Shown: positions 1 through 6,005, numbered from the stretch's first letter. The stretch is 12,127 bases of DNA from an uncultured Collinsella sp. (GCA_902492545.1 CABULX010000068.1:1-12127); one strand, 5' to 3'. Notes: a model not told the origin generated them from the sequence alone. Numbers and translations are program-made.

Positions 1-26
1 GCCCTATTTGTTAACCCATCAACATA

Positions 27-67
27 AAAACCACCACAAAGAGGACAGTCACCTTTGTGGTGGTTTT
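27..67 (-). terminator. Terminator of the B3/B4 gene (bidirectional)
   Basis: Positions 27-40 and 54-67 form a perfect 14-bp stem around a 13-nt loop. Read on the minus strand it lies about 28 bp past the stop codon of the B3/B4 gene and ends in a run of U, as an intrinsic terminator should. The arm starts with AAAA and ends with TTTT, so it could also stop transcription arriving from the left on the plus strand. The same arm sequence occurs in the terminator at 987-1028. Positions 1-26 hold nothing else I can identify. Confidence 0.85.
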
Positions 68-95
68 GACCGGCGAACATGATCCGCAGGCGTCG

Positions 96-815
96 CTACA
101 GCTCCACGCAGGGGCTGTCGCGGGTCACAAGCGTCTTAACGACAAGCGTCGCTCCCAGATAGCGCTCGAGCAGCTCGGCTAAGCGATCGATCGCGGCCTG
201 GCAATCCCCCATCCGCTCGGGCTCCACGCACTCAATCGCCAGGAACGCATCGGCCGAATCATCGGACAGCGCCGTGCGAACGCCGTCGCGCCAGTTCCAG
301 CAGCGGCACACAGCGCCCGCATCGTCGATGTAGGCGAGCTCGCCGGGCAGCGTCGGATCGTCCGCCTCCTCGCCAAGCGGCAAGAACGCATCGCCACCGT
401 CGGTCACCTTCAAGCGAAGGTCTCCCTCGATCGCATGCAGATCCTCGCCTCCCACGGGCAGCGCGTAGGTCAGCGACACCGTGTTGTAAATATCCACCGC
501 GGGCGTAATGTGGCCCACCGGCTTGCCTTTGAGCACGCGTTTGAGCAAGTTCTCGATCGAGCAGCGCGCGCCTTTCTTGGTCTTGAACAGACGATAGGCC
601 TCGCGCCATGCCTTGACCGGTGCGTTCTCGCTGATAGTGTCGCTGGTCAGATGACGCTCCGCATCGATATTGGCGCGGTCGAGCAACGCCGCAATCGCAT
701 CCACGTCCTCTTGAGGAATCTGAGCCGTGGGCTTCATGCCCTCCACGATCACAACACCGACCGCTGCCTGCGGAAACAGCTCCCAGAATGAATCCTCGGT
801 AATAAAGCTCTTCAT
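96..815 (-). CDS. Solo B3/B4 tRNA-binding domain protein (COG3382-like)
   Basis: The 239-residue soluble protein resembles the free-standing B3/B4 domain family. In the phenylalanyl-tRNA synthetase beta chain this domain clears mischarged Tyr-tRNAPhe; the role of the solo proteins is not firmly known. Supporting blocks are VKAWREAYR near residue 67, a lysine-rich stretch and LLKRVLKGK near 79-98, ITPAVDIYNTVSL at 103-115, LPVGGEDLHAIEGDL at 119-133, and CRCWNWRDGVRTAL at 170-183. These match the family core across residues 60-195. The start at 815 is preferred because AAGGGAG lies just upstream of that ATG. An in-frame ATG at 830 would add five residues and swallow that ribosome binding site. 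The gene appears monocistronic, with its own candidate promoter at 960-988 and a terminator at 27-67. Family assignment is fairly sure; an editing or tRNA role is inference. Confidence 0.85.
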   Translation of the reverse strand: MKSFITEDSFWELFPQAAVGVVIVEGMKPTAQIPQEDVDAIAALLDRANIDAERHLTSDTISENAPVKAWREAYRLFKTKKGARCSIENLLKRVLKGKPVGHITPAVDIYNTVSLTYALPVGGEDLHAIEGDLRLKVTDGGDAFLPLGEEADDPTLPGELAYIDDAGAVCRCWNWRDGVRTALSDDSADAFLAIECVEPERMGDCQAAIDRLAELLERYLGATLVVKTLVTRDSPCVEL

Positions 816-835
816 ACGCTCTCCCTTCATTGTGC

Positions 836-871
836 GCGCCCGAGTGAGGGCGCCTAAACAAAAAGCGCCCT
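836..871 (-). promoter_or_regulatory. Leader with mutually exclusive hairpins before the B3/B4 gene
   Basis: On the minus strand three short segments follow one another: GGGCGC (870-865), GCGCCC (853-848) and GGGCGC (841-836). The middle one can pair with either neighbour: a 7-bp stem upstream (847-853 with 865-871, 11-nt loop) or a 6-bp stem downstream (836-841 with 848-853, 6-nt loop). The downstream stem ends about 20 nt before the start codon at 815, close to the Shine-Dalgarno site. This geometry would suit an attenuator or translational switch. No ligand or ribosome-stalling peptide could be identified, so the regulatory role is inference. Confidence 0.35.
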
Positions 872-923
872 TACAACGGCCACCTTCAAAGTCCTACGGT
901 GCCGTCACAAGAACGCTTGCGCT

Positions 924-945
924 GTCCCCATCCGGAGAAGGGGAC
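924..945. repeat. Short inverted repeat in the B3/B4 leader
   Basis: GTCCCC at 924-929 and GGGGAC at 940-945 form a 6-bp stem with a 10-nt loop. If transcription starts near 953 from the proposed promoter, this would be the first hairpin of the leader RNA. A further stem follows between it and the switching hairpins, pairing ACGGC..ACC with GGT.GCCGT on the minus strand with one bulge. It could instead be an isolated REP-like unit; nothing decides between these. Confidence 0.35.
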
Positions 946-959
946 GATATGTCAGGCGT

Positions 960-988
960 ATTGTAACCCGAGTCATCCACGCGAGCAA
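960..988 (-). promoter_or_regulatory. Candidate sigma-70-type promoter of the B3/B4 gene
   Basis: On the minus strand a -10 box TACAAT (965-960) lies 17 bp downstream of TTGCTC (988-983), a partial match to the -35 consensus. Transcription would start near 953 and give a leader of about 140 nt before the start codon at 815. The -35 box overlaps the last bases of the pckA terminator, so the two genes are tightly packed but separately transcribed. The prediction rests on motifs only. Confidence 0.45.
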
Positions 989-1028
989 AACCACCACAAA
1001 GATGCACTGGCCCCTTTATGGTGGTTTT
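987..1028 (-). terminator. Terminator of pckA
   Basis: Positions 987-1001 and 1014-1028 form a 15-bp stem, starting 15 bp past the pckA stop codon. On the minus strand every position pairs, with one U-G wobble, and the stem ends in UUUU. On the plus strand the same position (997 with 1018) is a C-A mismatch. That points to minus-strand function. The 987-1001 arm is identical to 27-41. Confidence 0.85.
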
Positions 1029-1043
1029 GGGTCTGAGGCGACG

Positions 1044-2714
1044 CTAGTGGCGGAGTCCCAGCAAGCCGTGGCCGCGATGACGGGCCTCGGCGGACACCTG
1101 GGCGTGCGGGCCGGCGGCTTTGACGGACTCGGGCAGGTGCGAGTACTTCTTCTCGAAGTTCTCCTCGAACATCACCGCCAGGTTGTGCGCGGCCTCGTCG
1201 TAGCGCGCGGTGCTCTGCCAGTATTGGCGCGGCACCAGGATGCCATCGGGCACGCCGTGGCACGTCGTGGGAATGTCAACGTTAAAGATGTCGTCGTGCA
1301 CGAACTCGCTGTCCTCGATGGTGCCGTCGAGGGCGCGCGCGACCAGCGAGCGCGTGTAGGCCAGCTCGATGCGATGACCCACGCCGTAGCCGCCGCCAAT
1401 CCAGCCGGTGTTGACCAGGTACACGCGCGTGCGGCCGTCGGCAATGCGCTCGCCAAGCATCTTGGCGTAAACCATGGGGTCGAGCGGCATAAACGGCTCG
1501 CCGAACAGCGAAGAGAACGTGGGCGTGGGCTCGGTGACGCCGACCTCGGTGCCGGGAATCTTAGCCGTAAAGCCCGTCACAAAGTGGTACATAGCGGCAT
1601 CGGCCGTCAGGCGTGAGATGGGCGGCAGCACGCCAAAAGCGTCGCAAGTCAGGAACAGCACGACACTCGGAGTGGTGCCCATGCCCTTAGTCCACGCGTT
1701 AGGAATGTGCTCCACGGGATAGGCCACGCGCGTGTTGTGCGTGATCGAGATGTCGTCGTAGTTGGGCTTGCGGTTCTCGTCGAGCACCACGTTTTCGCAA
1801 ATGGCGCCAAAACGGACGGCGTTGAAGATCTCGGGCTCGTGGAAGGCGTCCAGGCCCTCGCATTTTGCGTAGCAGCCACCCTCGATGTTGAAGATACCCA
1901 TGTCGGACCAACCGTGCTCGTCGTCGCCGATCAGCAGGCGCGTGGGATTGGCCGAAAGCGTGGTCTTGCCGGTGCCGGACAGGCCAAAGAACACGGCGGT
2001 CTCGTGCGTGACGGGATCCATGCTGGCCGAGCAGTGCATGGGCAGCACGTCGTCCTCGACGGGCAGCAGATAGTTCATGACGCTAAAGATCGACTTTTTA
2101 ATCTCGCCGGAGTAGCCGGTGCCGGCGACCAGAATCACGCGTTCCTGGAAGTTGATGACCACCGCGGCGCTGGAGTTGAGGCCCTTGATGGCGGGGTCAC
2201 ACTGGTAACCTGGCGCGGCAAGGACGCAGAAGTCCGGCTCGCCGGTGCGCGCGATTTCGCGAGCGAGCGGGCGGGCGAGCATCTGCTTAATAAAAAGTGC
2301 CTGGCTGGCACGCTCGCAGGCAACGAGCAGTCGACGCGTGTGGTTGCGGTCGGCGCCTGCCATGCCGCGGGTGACGAACACGTCGCGCTCGTTGAGATAG
2401 TCGACGATGCCGGCCTTGATGGCCTCATAGCTCTCGACGGACAGCGGGCGGTTGACTGCGCCCCAGGCAATCTTGTCGTGAACATCGGGGGTGTCAACGA
2501 TAAAGCGATCGTTGGGTGAACGGCCGGTGCGCTCCCCCGTCTCGATCACCAGCGCGCCGTTGGATGCCATGCGGCCTTCTTCGCGGCGGATGGCGTACTC
2601 GACAAGCTCCGCAGCGGGTAGATCGACCAGCAGACGAGGCTGATTTTCAGCGGGATCTTCAACGAGTGTAATGCCAAAGTTGGACAGAACTTCTGCAGGG
2701 GTAACACCAGGCAT
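1044..2714 (-). CDS. pckA: Phosphoenolpyruvate carboxykinase (ATP)
   Basis: This 556-residue cytosolic enzyme interconverts oxaloacetate plus ATP and PEP plus CO2 plus ADP. It is the entry to gluconeogenesis, or an ATP-yielding CO2-fixing step in anaerobes. Diagnostic motifs are the substrate-binding ERTGRSPNDRF (61-71), YSGEIKK with paired lysines 206-207, the metal-binding histidine in LPMHCSAS (about 227), the P-loop GLSGTGKT (244-251), the ATP-PEPCK signature LIGDDEHGW..GIFN (261-276) and NIEGGCYAK (276-284). The length is close to the usual 530-550 of the family. The start at 2714 is set by a near-perfect AAAGGAGG at 2726-2719. The frame stays open 38 codons further upstream to 2828, but that stretch lacks family similarity and covers the ribosome binding site and two palindromes. 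The gene stands alone, with its own terminator. Confidence 0.97.
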   Translation of the reverse strand: MPGVTPAEVLSNFGITLVEDPAENQPRLLVDLPAAELVEYAIRREEGRMASNGALVIETGERTGRSPNDRFIVDTPDVHDKIAWGAVNRPLSVESYEAIKAGIVDYLNERDVFVTRGMAGADRNHTRRLLVACERASQALFIKQMLARPLAREIARTGEPDFCVLAAPGYQCDPAIKGLNSSAAVVINFQERVILVAGTGYSGEIKKSIFSVMNYLLPVEDDVLPMHCSASMDPVTHETAVFFGLSGTGKTTLSANPTRLLIGDDEHGWSDMGIFNIEGGCYAKCEGLDAFHEPEIFNAVRFGAICENVVLDENRKPNYDDISITHNTRVAYPVEHIPNAWTKGMGTTPSVVLFLTCDAFGVLPPISRLTADAAMYHFVTGFTAKIPGTEVGVTEPTPTFSSLFGEPFMPLDPMVYAKMLGERIADGRTRVYLVNTGWIGGGYGVGHRIELAYTRSLVARALDGTIEDSEFVHDDIFNVDIPTTCHGVPDGILVPRQYWQSTARYDEAAHNLAVMFEENFEKKYSHLPESVKAAGPHAQVSAEARHRGHGLLGLRH

Positions 2715-2755
2715 GGGGCCTCCTTTAAAAACGCGGCACGTGGACGCGGCGCGCA

Positions 2756-2771
2756 CTTTACTCACGTAAAG
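2756..2771. promoter_or_regulatory. Inverted repeat upstream of pckA (proximal)
   Basis: CTTTAC at 2756-2761 and GTAAAG at 2766-2771 are perfect inverted 6-bp arms around a 4-bp centre, 42 bp upstream of the pckA start. The minus strand here also reads TAAAGT (2759-2754), which could serve as a -10 box. A protein bound at the palindrome would then overlap the promoter. No good -35 box accompanies it, so the promoter itself is not called. Confidence 0.35.
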
Positions 2772-2788
2772 CCCGTTGTACCCGATAT

Positions 2789-2804
2789 GCAAAAACGTTT
2801 TTGC
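2789..2804. promoter_or_regulatory. Perfect 16-bp palindrome upstream of pckA (distal)
   Basis: GCAAAAACGTTTTTGC is a perfect palindrome with a central CG flanked by A and T runs, 75 bp upstream of the pckA start. The AA.CG.TT core resembles operators of LacI/GalR-family regulators, including CcpA-type sites. Its centre is 33 bp from that of the proximal inverted repeat, about three helical turns. Catabolite control of a gluconeogenic gene would make sense, but the binding protein is unknown and this remains inference. Confidence 0.4.
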
Positions 2805-2855
2805 GGCAAGGGCGGCAAGCCCGCCCAACGGTCAAAAATCGCAGGCAAGCGGCCC

Positions 2856-2990
2856 AGTCATTGGGGACGTTCTTAAACGACTAGTCATTGGGGACACTCT
2901 TGAACAGGCAGCATTCAAGGAGCGTCCCCGGATGCCGGCACTTAGGGACGTTCCCAAAGTGCCGGCACATAAGGAACGTCCCTAAGTGCC
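2856..2990. repeat. Cluster of REP-like palindromic repeats
   Basis: A compact non-coding block lies between pckA and the divergent flippase gene. A 13-nt unit AGTCATTGGGGAC occurs at 2856-2868 and 2883-2895, 27 bp apart. A hairpin at 2890-2929 pairs GGGGAC with GTCCCC and continues to about 14 bp with one mismatch and one bulge. At 2934-2966 GCCGGCACTT pairs with AAGTGCCGGC, and the stem continues inside. At 2937-2954 and 2973-2990 there is a perfect 18-bp inverted repeat that competes with the previous hairpin for the same arm. The GGGAC/GTCCC core recurs throughout. Such blocks are typical of REP/BIME-type dispersed repeats mobilised by IS200-like transposases, but no transposase is in the window. 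Confidence 0.75.
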
Positions 2991-3017
2991 GACTACTGAA
3001 TGGCGCCGCCGAAATTA

Positions 3018-3065
3018 TTGAACAACCTGTTCAAAAACACGAGCGAACACCGTCGCGTCTATACT
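3018..3065 (+). promoter_or_regulatory. Candidate promoter and palindromic operator of the flippase gene
   Basis: A -10-like TATACT at 3060-3065 would place the transcript start near 3072, about 22 nt before the start codon. The -35 region is poor, which suggests activation by a bound protein. Upstream, at 3018-3034, TTGAACA and TGTTCAA form a perfect palindrome around ACC. This position would suit an activator or repressor site. The regulator is unknown. Confidence 0.4.
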
Positions 3066-3093
3066 AAAGCGCAGCAATAGAAAGGACTCCGCT

Positions 3094-4674
3094 TTGAGTA
3101 TCACGCCCCTCGATAGCATTCGCCGCGCCATCGCCCGCCGCAACGGCACCTCCAACCCCGCTGCATCGAAGGACGGCGCCGCGAAGGCCCAGGGCGGCCG
3201 CATCGAGAACGGCCTCTTCCCTGCCTCGCACACTGCCGAGGAACTCGCACGCATCCAAGAGCTGAGTCAGCGCAACGCCGGCGGGCCCGATAGCAGCCAA
3301 GCCACACGTCGCCGGCGCGAACGCGATCGGGAGCCCGGCCCCGTCCGCCGCATGGTCAACGCTTGGTGGAACCGTCTGCTCGGCGCCGTCTACGGCGGCG
3401 GGTTCTCCATGCAGGAAGCGGAATACGAGGAGCACGCCACCCGCCGCGATTACCTTTGGAACGCTCTCGGCACCGCCGTGTGGGGCTTGGCGTTTCCGCT
3501 GCTCACCATCGTGTCCACACAGCTCGTGGGCGCCGAAGAAGCCGGCAAGTTCTCCATCGCCTTTGTCACCGGCACGCTCATCATGATCGCGTGCAACTAC
3601 GGCGTGCGCAATTTCCAGGTCTCGGACATCGACGAAAAGACGTCCTTCGCCTCCTACCAGCTCAATCGTTGGATCTGCGGAGCGCTCGCCCTAGGCTGCG
3701 GCCTCATGTATAGCAGCGCCCGCGGCTATGACGCGCAGATGGCGACGATCGGCCTGGGCGTCTACCTGTATAAGGTCATCGACGGCGTCGCCGACGTGTA
3801 CGAAGGCCGCCTGCAGCAGGCCGACAAGCTCTACTTGGCTGGAATGAGCCAAACGCTACGCTCCGTCGGCGTCATCGCGGTCTTCAGCGTGGCGCTGTTC
3901 CTCACGCGCAGCATGCCCATCGCGGCCATGGACATGGGTATCACCGCGATCGCCTCGCTCGTGCTGGTCACCGCGCCGCTCGCCCTGCTCGAGACCGAAA
4001 AATCGCGCCGCGTGAGCCTGCGCGAGGTCGGCCACCTGTTTGTCCAGTGCGCCCCGCTCTTTGGTGCACTGTTCCTGTTCAACCTTATCGAGAGCATGCC
4101 CAAGTTTGTGATGGAAGGCACGCTGGCATACAAATATCAGCTGTACTTTAATGCCCTGTTCTTTCCTGCGCAGGCTATTTTGCTGAGCATTGGATTTATC
4201 TATAAACCGCAGCTCCTGCGCTTGTCGAACATTTGGGCTAATCCTCGCGAGCGTCGTCGCTTTGACCTGATTATTGTTGCCGTTATGGCGCTGATCGTGG
4301 TCATCACCGGCATGTGCGCCGCATTTATGGCAGGTCCCGGTATTCCCCTCATGAGCTTTATGTACGGCCTCAGCTTTGAGCGCTACCGTACGCTGGCGCT
4401 GCTGATGGTCGTCGCCGGCGGCGTCACCGCGGCCATCGACTTTATCTACGCCATCATCACGGTGCTACGCCACGCTAGAGACGTCACCAAGATCTACCTG
4501 ATCTGCTTCGCCGTAAGCGTGGTGCTGCCGGTGATCCTGATTAAGCTGCTGGGTCTGATGGGCGCTGTAGTGAGCTACCTAGCCATCATGGCCCTACTCC
4601 TGGTGCTGCTGATAATCGAGTACCGCCGCATCCGCCAACGCATCGAACGCGACCGCAACCCATACGGCGCCTAA
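3094..4674 (+). CDS. Polysaccharide flippase-like membrane protein (MOP superfamily)
   Basis: The 526-residue protein is probably an envelope polysaccharide or lipid-linked oligosaccharide flippase of the Wzx/PST type. Residues 1-118 are polar, rich in Arg, Ala and Gly, and carry no signal peptide; this is an unusually long cytosolic N-terminus. About twelve hydrophobic helices follow, near 121-141, 153-170, 192-207, 214-230, 254-271, 277-299, 314-333, 349-371, 391-413, 434-457, 467-485 and 488-508. The C-terminus is a short basic tail. The start is TTG at 3094 with AAAGGA seven bases upstream; no ATG in this frame sits near a ribosome binding site. No glycosyltransferase or other polysaccharide gene is adjacent, so the substrate cannot be inferred. 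Membrane topology is clear; the flippase assignment rests on overall similarity to actinobacterial 'lipopolysaccharide biosynthesis protein' sequences. Confidence 0.75.
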   Translation: MSITPLDSIRRAIARRNGTSNPAASKDGAAKAQGGRIENGLFPASHTAEELARIQELSQRNAGGPDSSQATRRRRERDREPGPVRRMVNAWWNRLLGAVYGGGFSMQEAEYEEHATRRDYLWNALGTAVWGLAFPLLTIVSTQLVGAEEAGKFSIAFVTGTLIMIACNYGVRNFQVSDIDEKTSFASYQLNRWICGALALGCGLMYSSARGYDAQMATIGLGVYLYKVIDGVADVYEGRLQQADKLYLAGMSQTLRSVGVIAVFSVALFLTRSMPIAAMDMGITAIASLVLVTAPLALLETEKSRRVSLREVGHLFVQCAPLFGALFLFNLIESMPKFVMEGTLAYKYQLYFNALFFPAQAILLSIGFIYKPQLLRLSNIWANPRERRRFDLIIVAVMALIVVITGMCAAFMAGPGIPLMSFMYGLSFERYRTLALLMVVAGGVTAAIDFIYAIITVLRHARDVTKIYLICFAVSVVLPVILIKLLGLMGAVVSYLAIMALLLVLLIIEYRRIRQRIERDRNPYGA

Positions 4675-4753
4675 TTAGCTGCCCGGTCACCGGAATTTGC
4701 GATGGAATCACCCCGTCTGGGGTCTCGTTGCGGACAATATTCATCACGCAAAA

Positions 4754-4876
4754 CTAAGTGAGTAGACTTTTACCGAATCCCGCACCACACCGACAAAGCA
4801 CAAGTCCGTGACCTGCGGTTTTATTGAGGCAAATATGTTGGGTGCTCGGCATTTCCAAAAAAGTCTACTCACTTAG
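4754..4876. repeat. 123-bp element bounded by a perfect 18-bp inverted repeat
   Basis: Positions 4754-4771 and 4859-4876 are perfect inverted copies of each other, separated by 87 bp. The arms read CTAAGTGAGTAGACTTTT and its complement. The interior can fold further, for example CCGCA (4780-4784) with TGCGG (4814-4818). No target-site duplication is evident at the edges, and no transposase is encoded. It could be a MITE-like repeat or a structured RNA. The rest of this intergenic region to the left (4675-4753) holds only weak hairpins, CCGGTCACCGG at 4683-4693 and ACCCC/GGGGT at 4710-4723, without a U run. Confidence 0.7.
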
Positions 4877-4896
4877 CCAGCGGGCAGCCAAAAAAG

Positions 4897-4936
4897 AACC
4901 GCCGCGACGTCGTTTGACTCCGTTGCGACGGTTTTT
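4897..4936. terminator. Bidirectional terminator between flippase and metallophosphatase genes
   Basis: Positions 4897-4909 and 4921-4933 form a 13-bp stem. Each strand has one G-U wobble and one mismatch, and the loop is 11 nt. On the plus strand it runs into TTTTT (4932-4936). On the minus strand it is followed by a run of six T after one C (4896-4890). It therefore suits both convergent genes: the flippase on the plus strand and the phosphatase on the minus strand. Positions 4937-5061, between it and the phosphatase stop codon, hold no gene or clear signal I can support. Confidence 0.7.
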
Positions 4937-5061
4937 CGAGCATTTTCGCGCTGTCGAGGACGCAGACGCTCCTCATTTCTAGCGCTTACCGAGCAAGAAG
5001 GCGCTACTCTCCGAAAGTAGTCAAATAAGCCCCGTCCCAAATTAGCTACCCCTTGCACCGA

Positions 5062-5901
5062 TTATTCGCCCGGGTTGATGTTCGCGTAGAACTCCGCCCC
5101 GTCGTCCAGGCGCAGGATGCCCACGCGACCGAACTCCGAACCGGTGGCGGCGGCGCAGTCGATATCGATACGATCGGGCACACCGGCGGTGTCCTCGCCG
5201 CCCAAGTGCACGATCTGTCCGCGTCCCGATTCCTCATCGAGCCCCGCCAGACCACCGACCTCGCAATAGCGCCCAAGCGATACCGTGGGCGTGTGGCCGC
5301 TCACCACGACCGGGCCCTTGCCCTCGGCAGAAAGCAGCCCGGTCGGCACATCCCAATAGCCGTGACGAATCCAGAGCAGGTCATCGGACGACTGCACCGC
5401 GAGCATCTGCTGCAGCAGCTCGCGATCGGCACCCACCGCTCCGACGCCATCGGCACAATCGACACCATGCTCAAGCAAAAACGCGCGCGCCGCCTTCATC
5501 TCGATTCCAGCATGTACCAGCAGATACGGGCGCTCCTCGGTCTCGACCACCGCGTACAGAGGCAGCGCGGCCATCCATCGCACGAGCTCCTCGTATGCCT
5601 CAAATTCCATGTCGTTGAGCTGCTCGCGCGTCGTCCAGCCACCGTTGATATCCCAGGTCTCGGCATCGAGCGGATCCTGGCCAATGATGGCATCGAGCAT
5701 GATCTGCTCGTGATTACCCTTGAGCACGTGGGCGTTGGGCAGCGAACGCACGAGCTTAAAAACGCCGACCGGATCGGGCCCGCGATCGATCATGTCGCCC
5801 AGCACGTACAGCGTGTCGTCGGACGTCAACGAGATCTTAGACAGGGCCTCGTCAAGCGCACGCACGTGCCCGTGAGCATCAGATGTCACATAGATCGCCA
5901 T
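5062..5901 (-). CDS. PPP-type metallophosphoesterase (Ser/Thr phosphatase or ApaH-like)
   Basis: The 279-residue cytosolic protein belongs to the calcineurin-like PPP phosphoesterases, which use a two-metal centre to hydrolyse phosphoproteins or dinucleoside polyphosphates. The metal-binding motifs are in order: SDAHGH (Asp8, His10), GDMIDRGPD (35-43), GNHE (62-65), VHAG (129-132) and SGHTP (201-205). RIDIDCA follows near 244-250, as in bacterial members. The first motif has Ser where the family usually has Gly; the catalytic Asp and His are kept. Length and motif order fit the whole family, so a choice between protein phosphatase (PrpA-like) and diadenosine tetraphosphatase (ApaH-like) cannot be made. 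The ATG at 5901 is preceded by AAGGAGAGG nine bases upstream. The gene is transcribed alone and divergently from the antiporter gene. Confidence 0.88.
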   Translation of the reverse strand: MAIYVTSDAHGHVRALDEALSKISLTSDDTLYVLGDMIDRGPDPVGVFKLVRSLPNAHVLKGNHEQIMLDAIIGQDPLDAETWDINGGWTTREQLNDMEFEAYEELVRWMAALPLYAVVETEERPYLLVHAGIEMKAARAFLLEHGVDCADGVGAVGADRELLQQMLAVQSSDDLLWIRHGYWDVPTGLLSAEGKGPVVVSGHTPTVSLGRYCEVGGLAGLDEESGRGQIVHLGGEDTAGVPDRIDIDCAAATGSEFGRVGILRLDDGAEFYANINPGE

Positions 5902-5951
5902 GGTACGCCTCTCCTTGCATTGCGGCCTAAGCCCGGCGCCGCAACTAAAAC

Positions 5952-6005
5952 TTCAAGTTGAACTTAAACGTTACCCATTGTACTCCGTTGCAATAAAGCT
6001 GGAAA
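5952..6005 (-). promoter_or_regulatory. Candidate promoter of the metallophosphatase with overlapping palindromes
   Basis: On the minus strand TTTCCA (6005-6000) lies 17 bp upstream of a good -10 box TACAAT (5982-5977). The start of transcription would be near 5970 and the leader about 70 nt. Just downstream are two interlocking palindromes: TTCAAGTTGAA at 5952-5962 and AAGTTGAACTT at 5955-5965. This is a typical place for a repressor site, but 11-bp palindromes can arise by chance. The rest of the divergent gap (6006-6154) holds a small hairpin at 6026-6040 and no plus-strand promoter good enough to call. Confidence 0.4.

Noticed and set aside
816..953. T-box riboswitch before the B3/B4 gene
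   Set aside because: A GAAGGTGG stretch recalls the T-box core, but the leader is too short for a standard stem I, the full T-box consensus is absent and no matching specifier loop could be found.
1707..2519. Long plus-strand frame opposite pckA
   Set aside because: It mirrors the codons of a certain gene, as expected in GC-rich DNA. It has no ribosome binding site and low-complexity composition.
2715..2828. N-terminal extension of 38 residues on PEP carboxykinase
   Set aside because: The frame is open, but the extension crosses the AAAGGAGG site and the upstream palindromes and shows no family similarity. The ATG at 2714 gives a family-typical length.
2856..2990. CRISPR-like array
   Set aside because: The units are few, unequal and palindromic rather than identical direct repeats with unique spacers, and there are no cas genes.
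4873..5058. 61-codon minus-strand frame just after the metallophosphatase
   Set aside because: It starts at GTG without a ribosome binding site and runs through the terminator stem at 4897-4936. The Arg-rich composition looks like translated non-coding DNA. A conserved small protein cannot be fully excluded.
5053..5961. 302-codon plus-strand frame opposite the metallophosphatase
   Set aside because: Antisense of a gene with all PPP motifs. It would also run through that gene's promoter.
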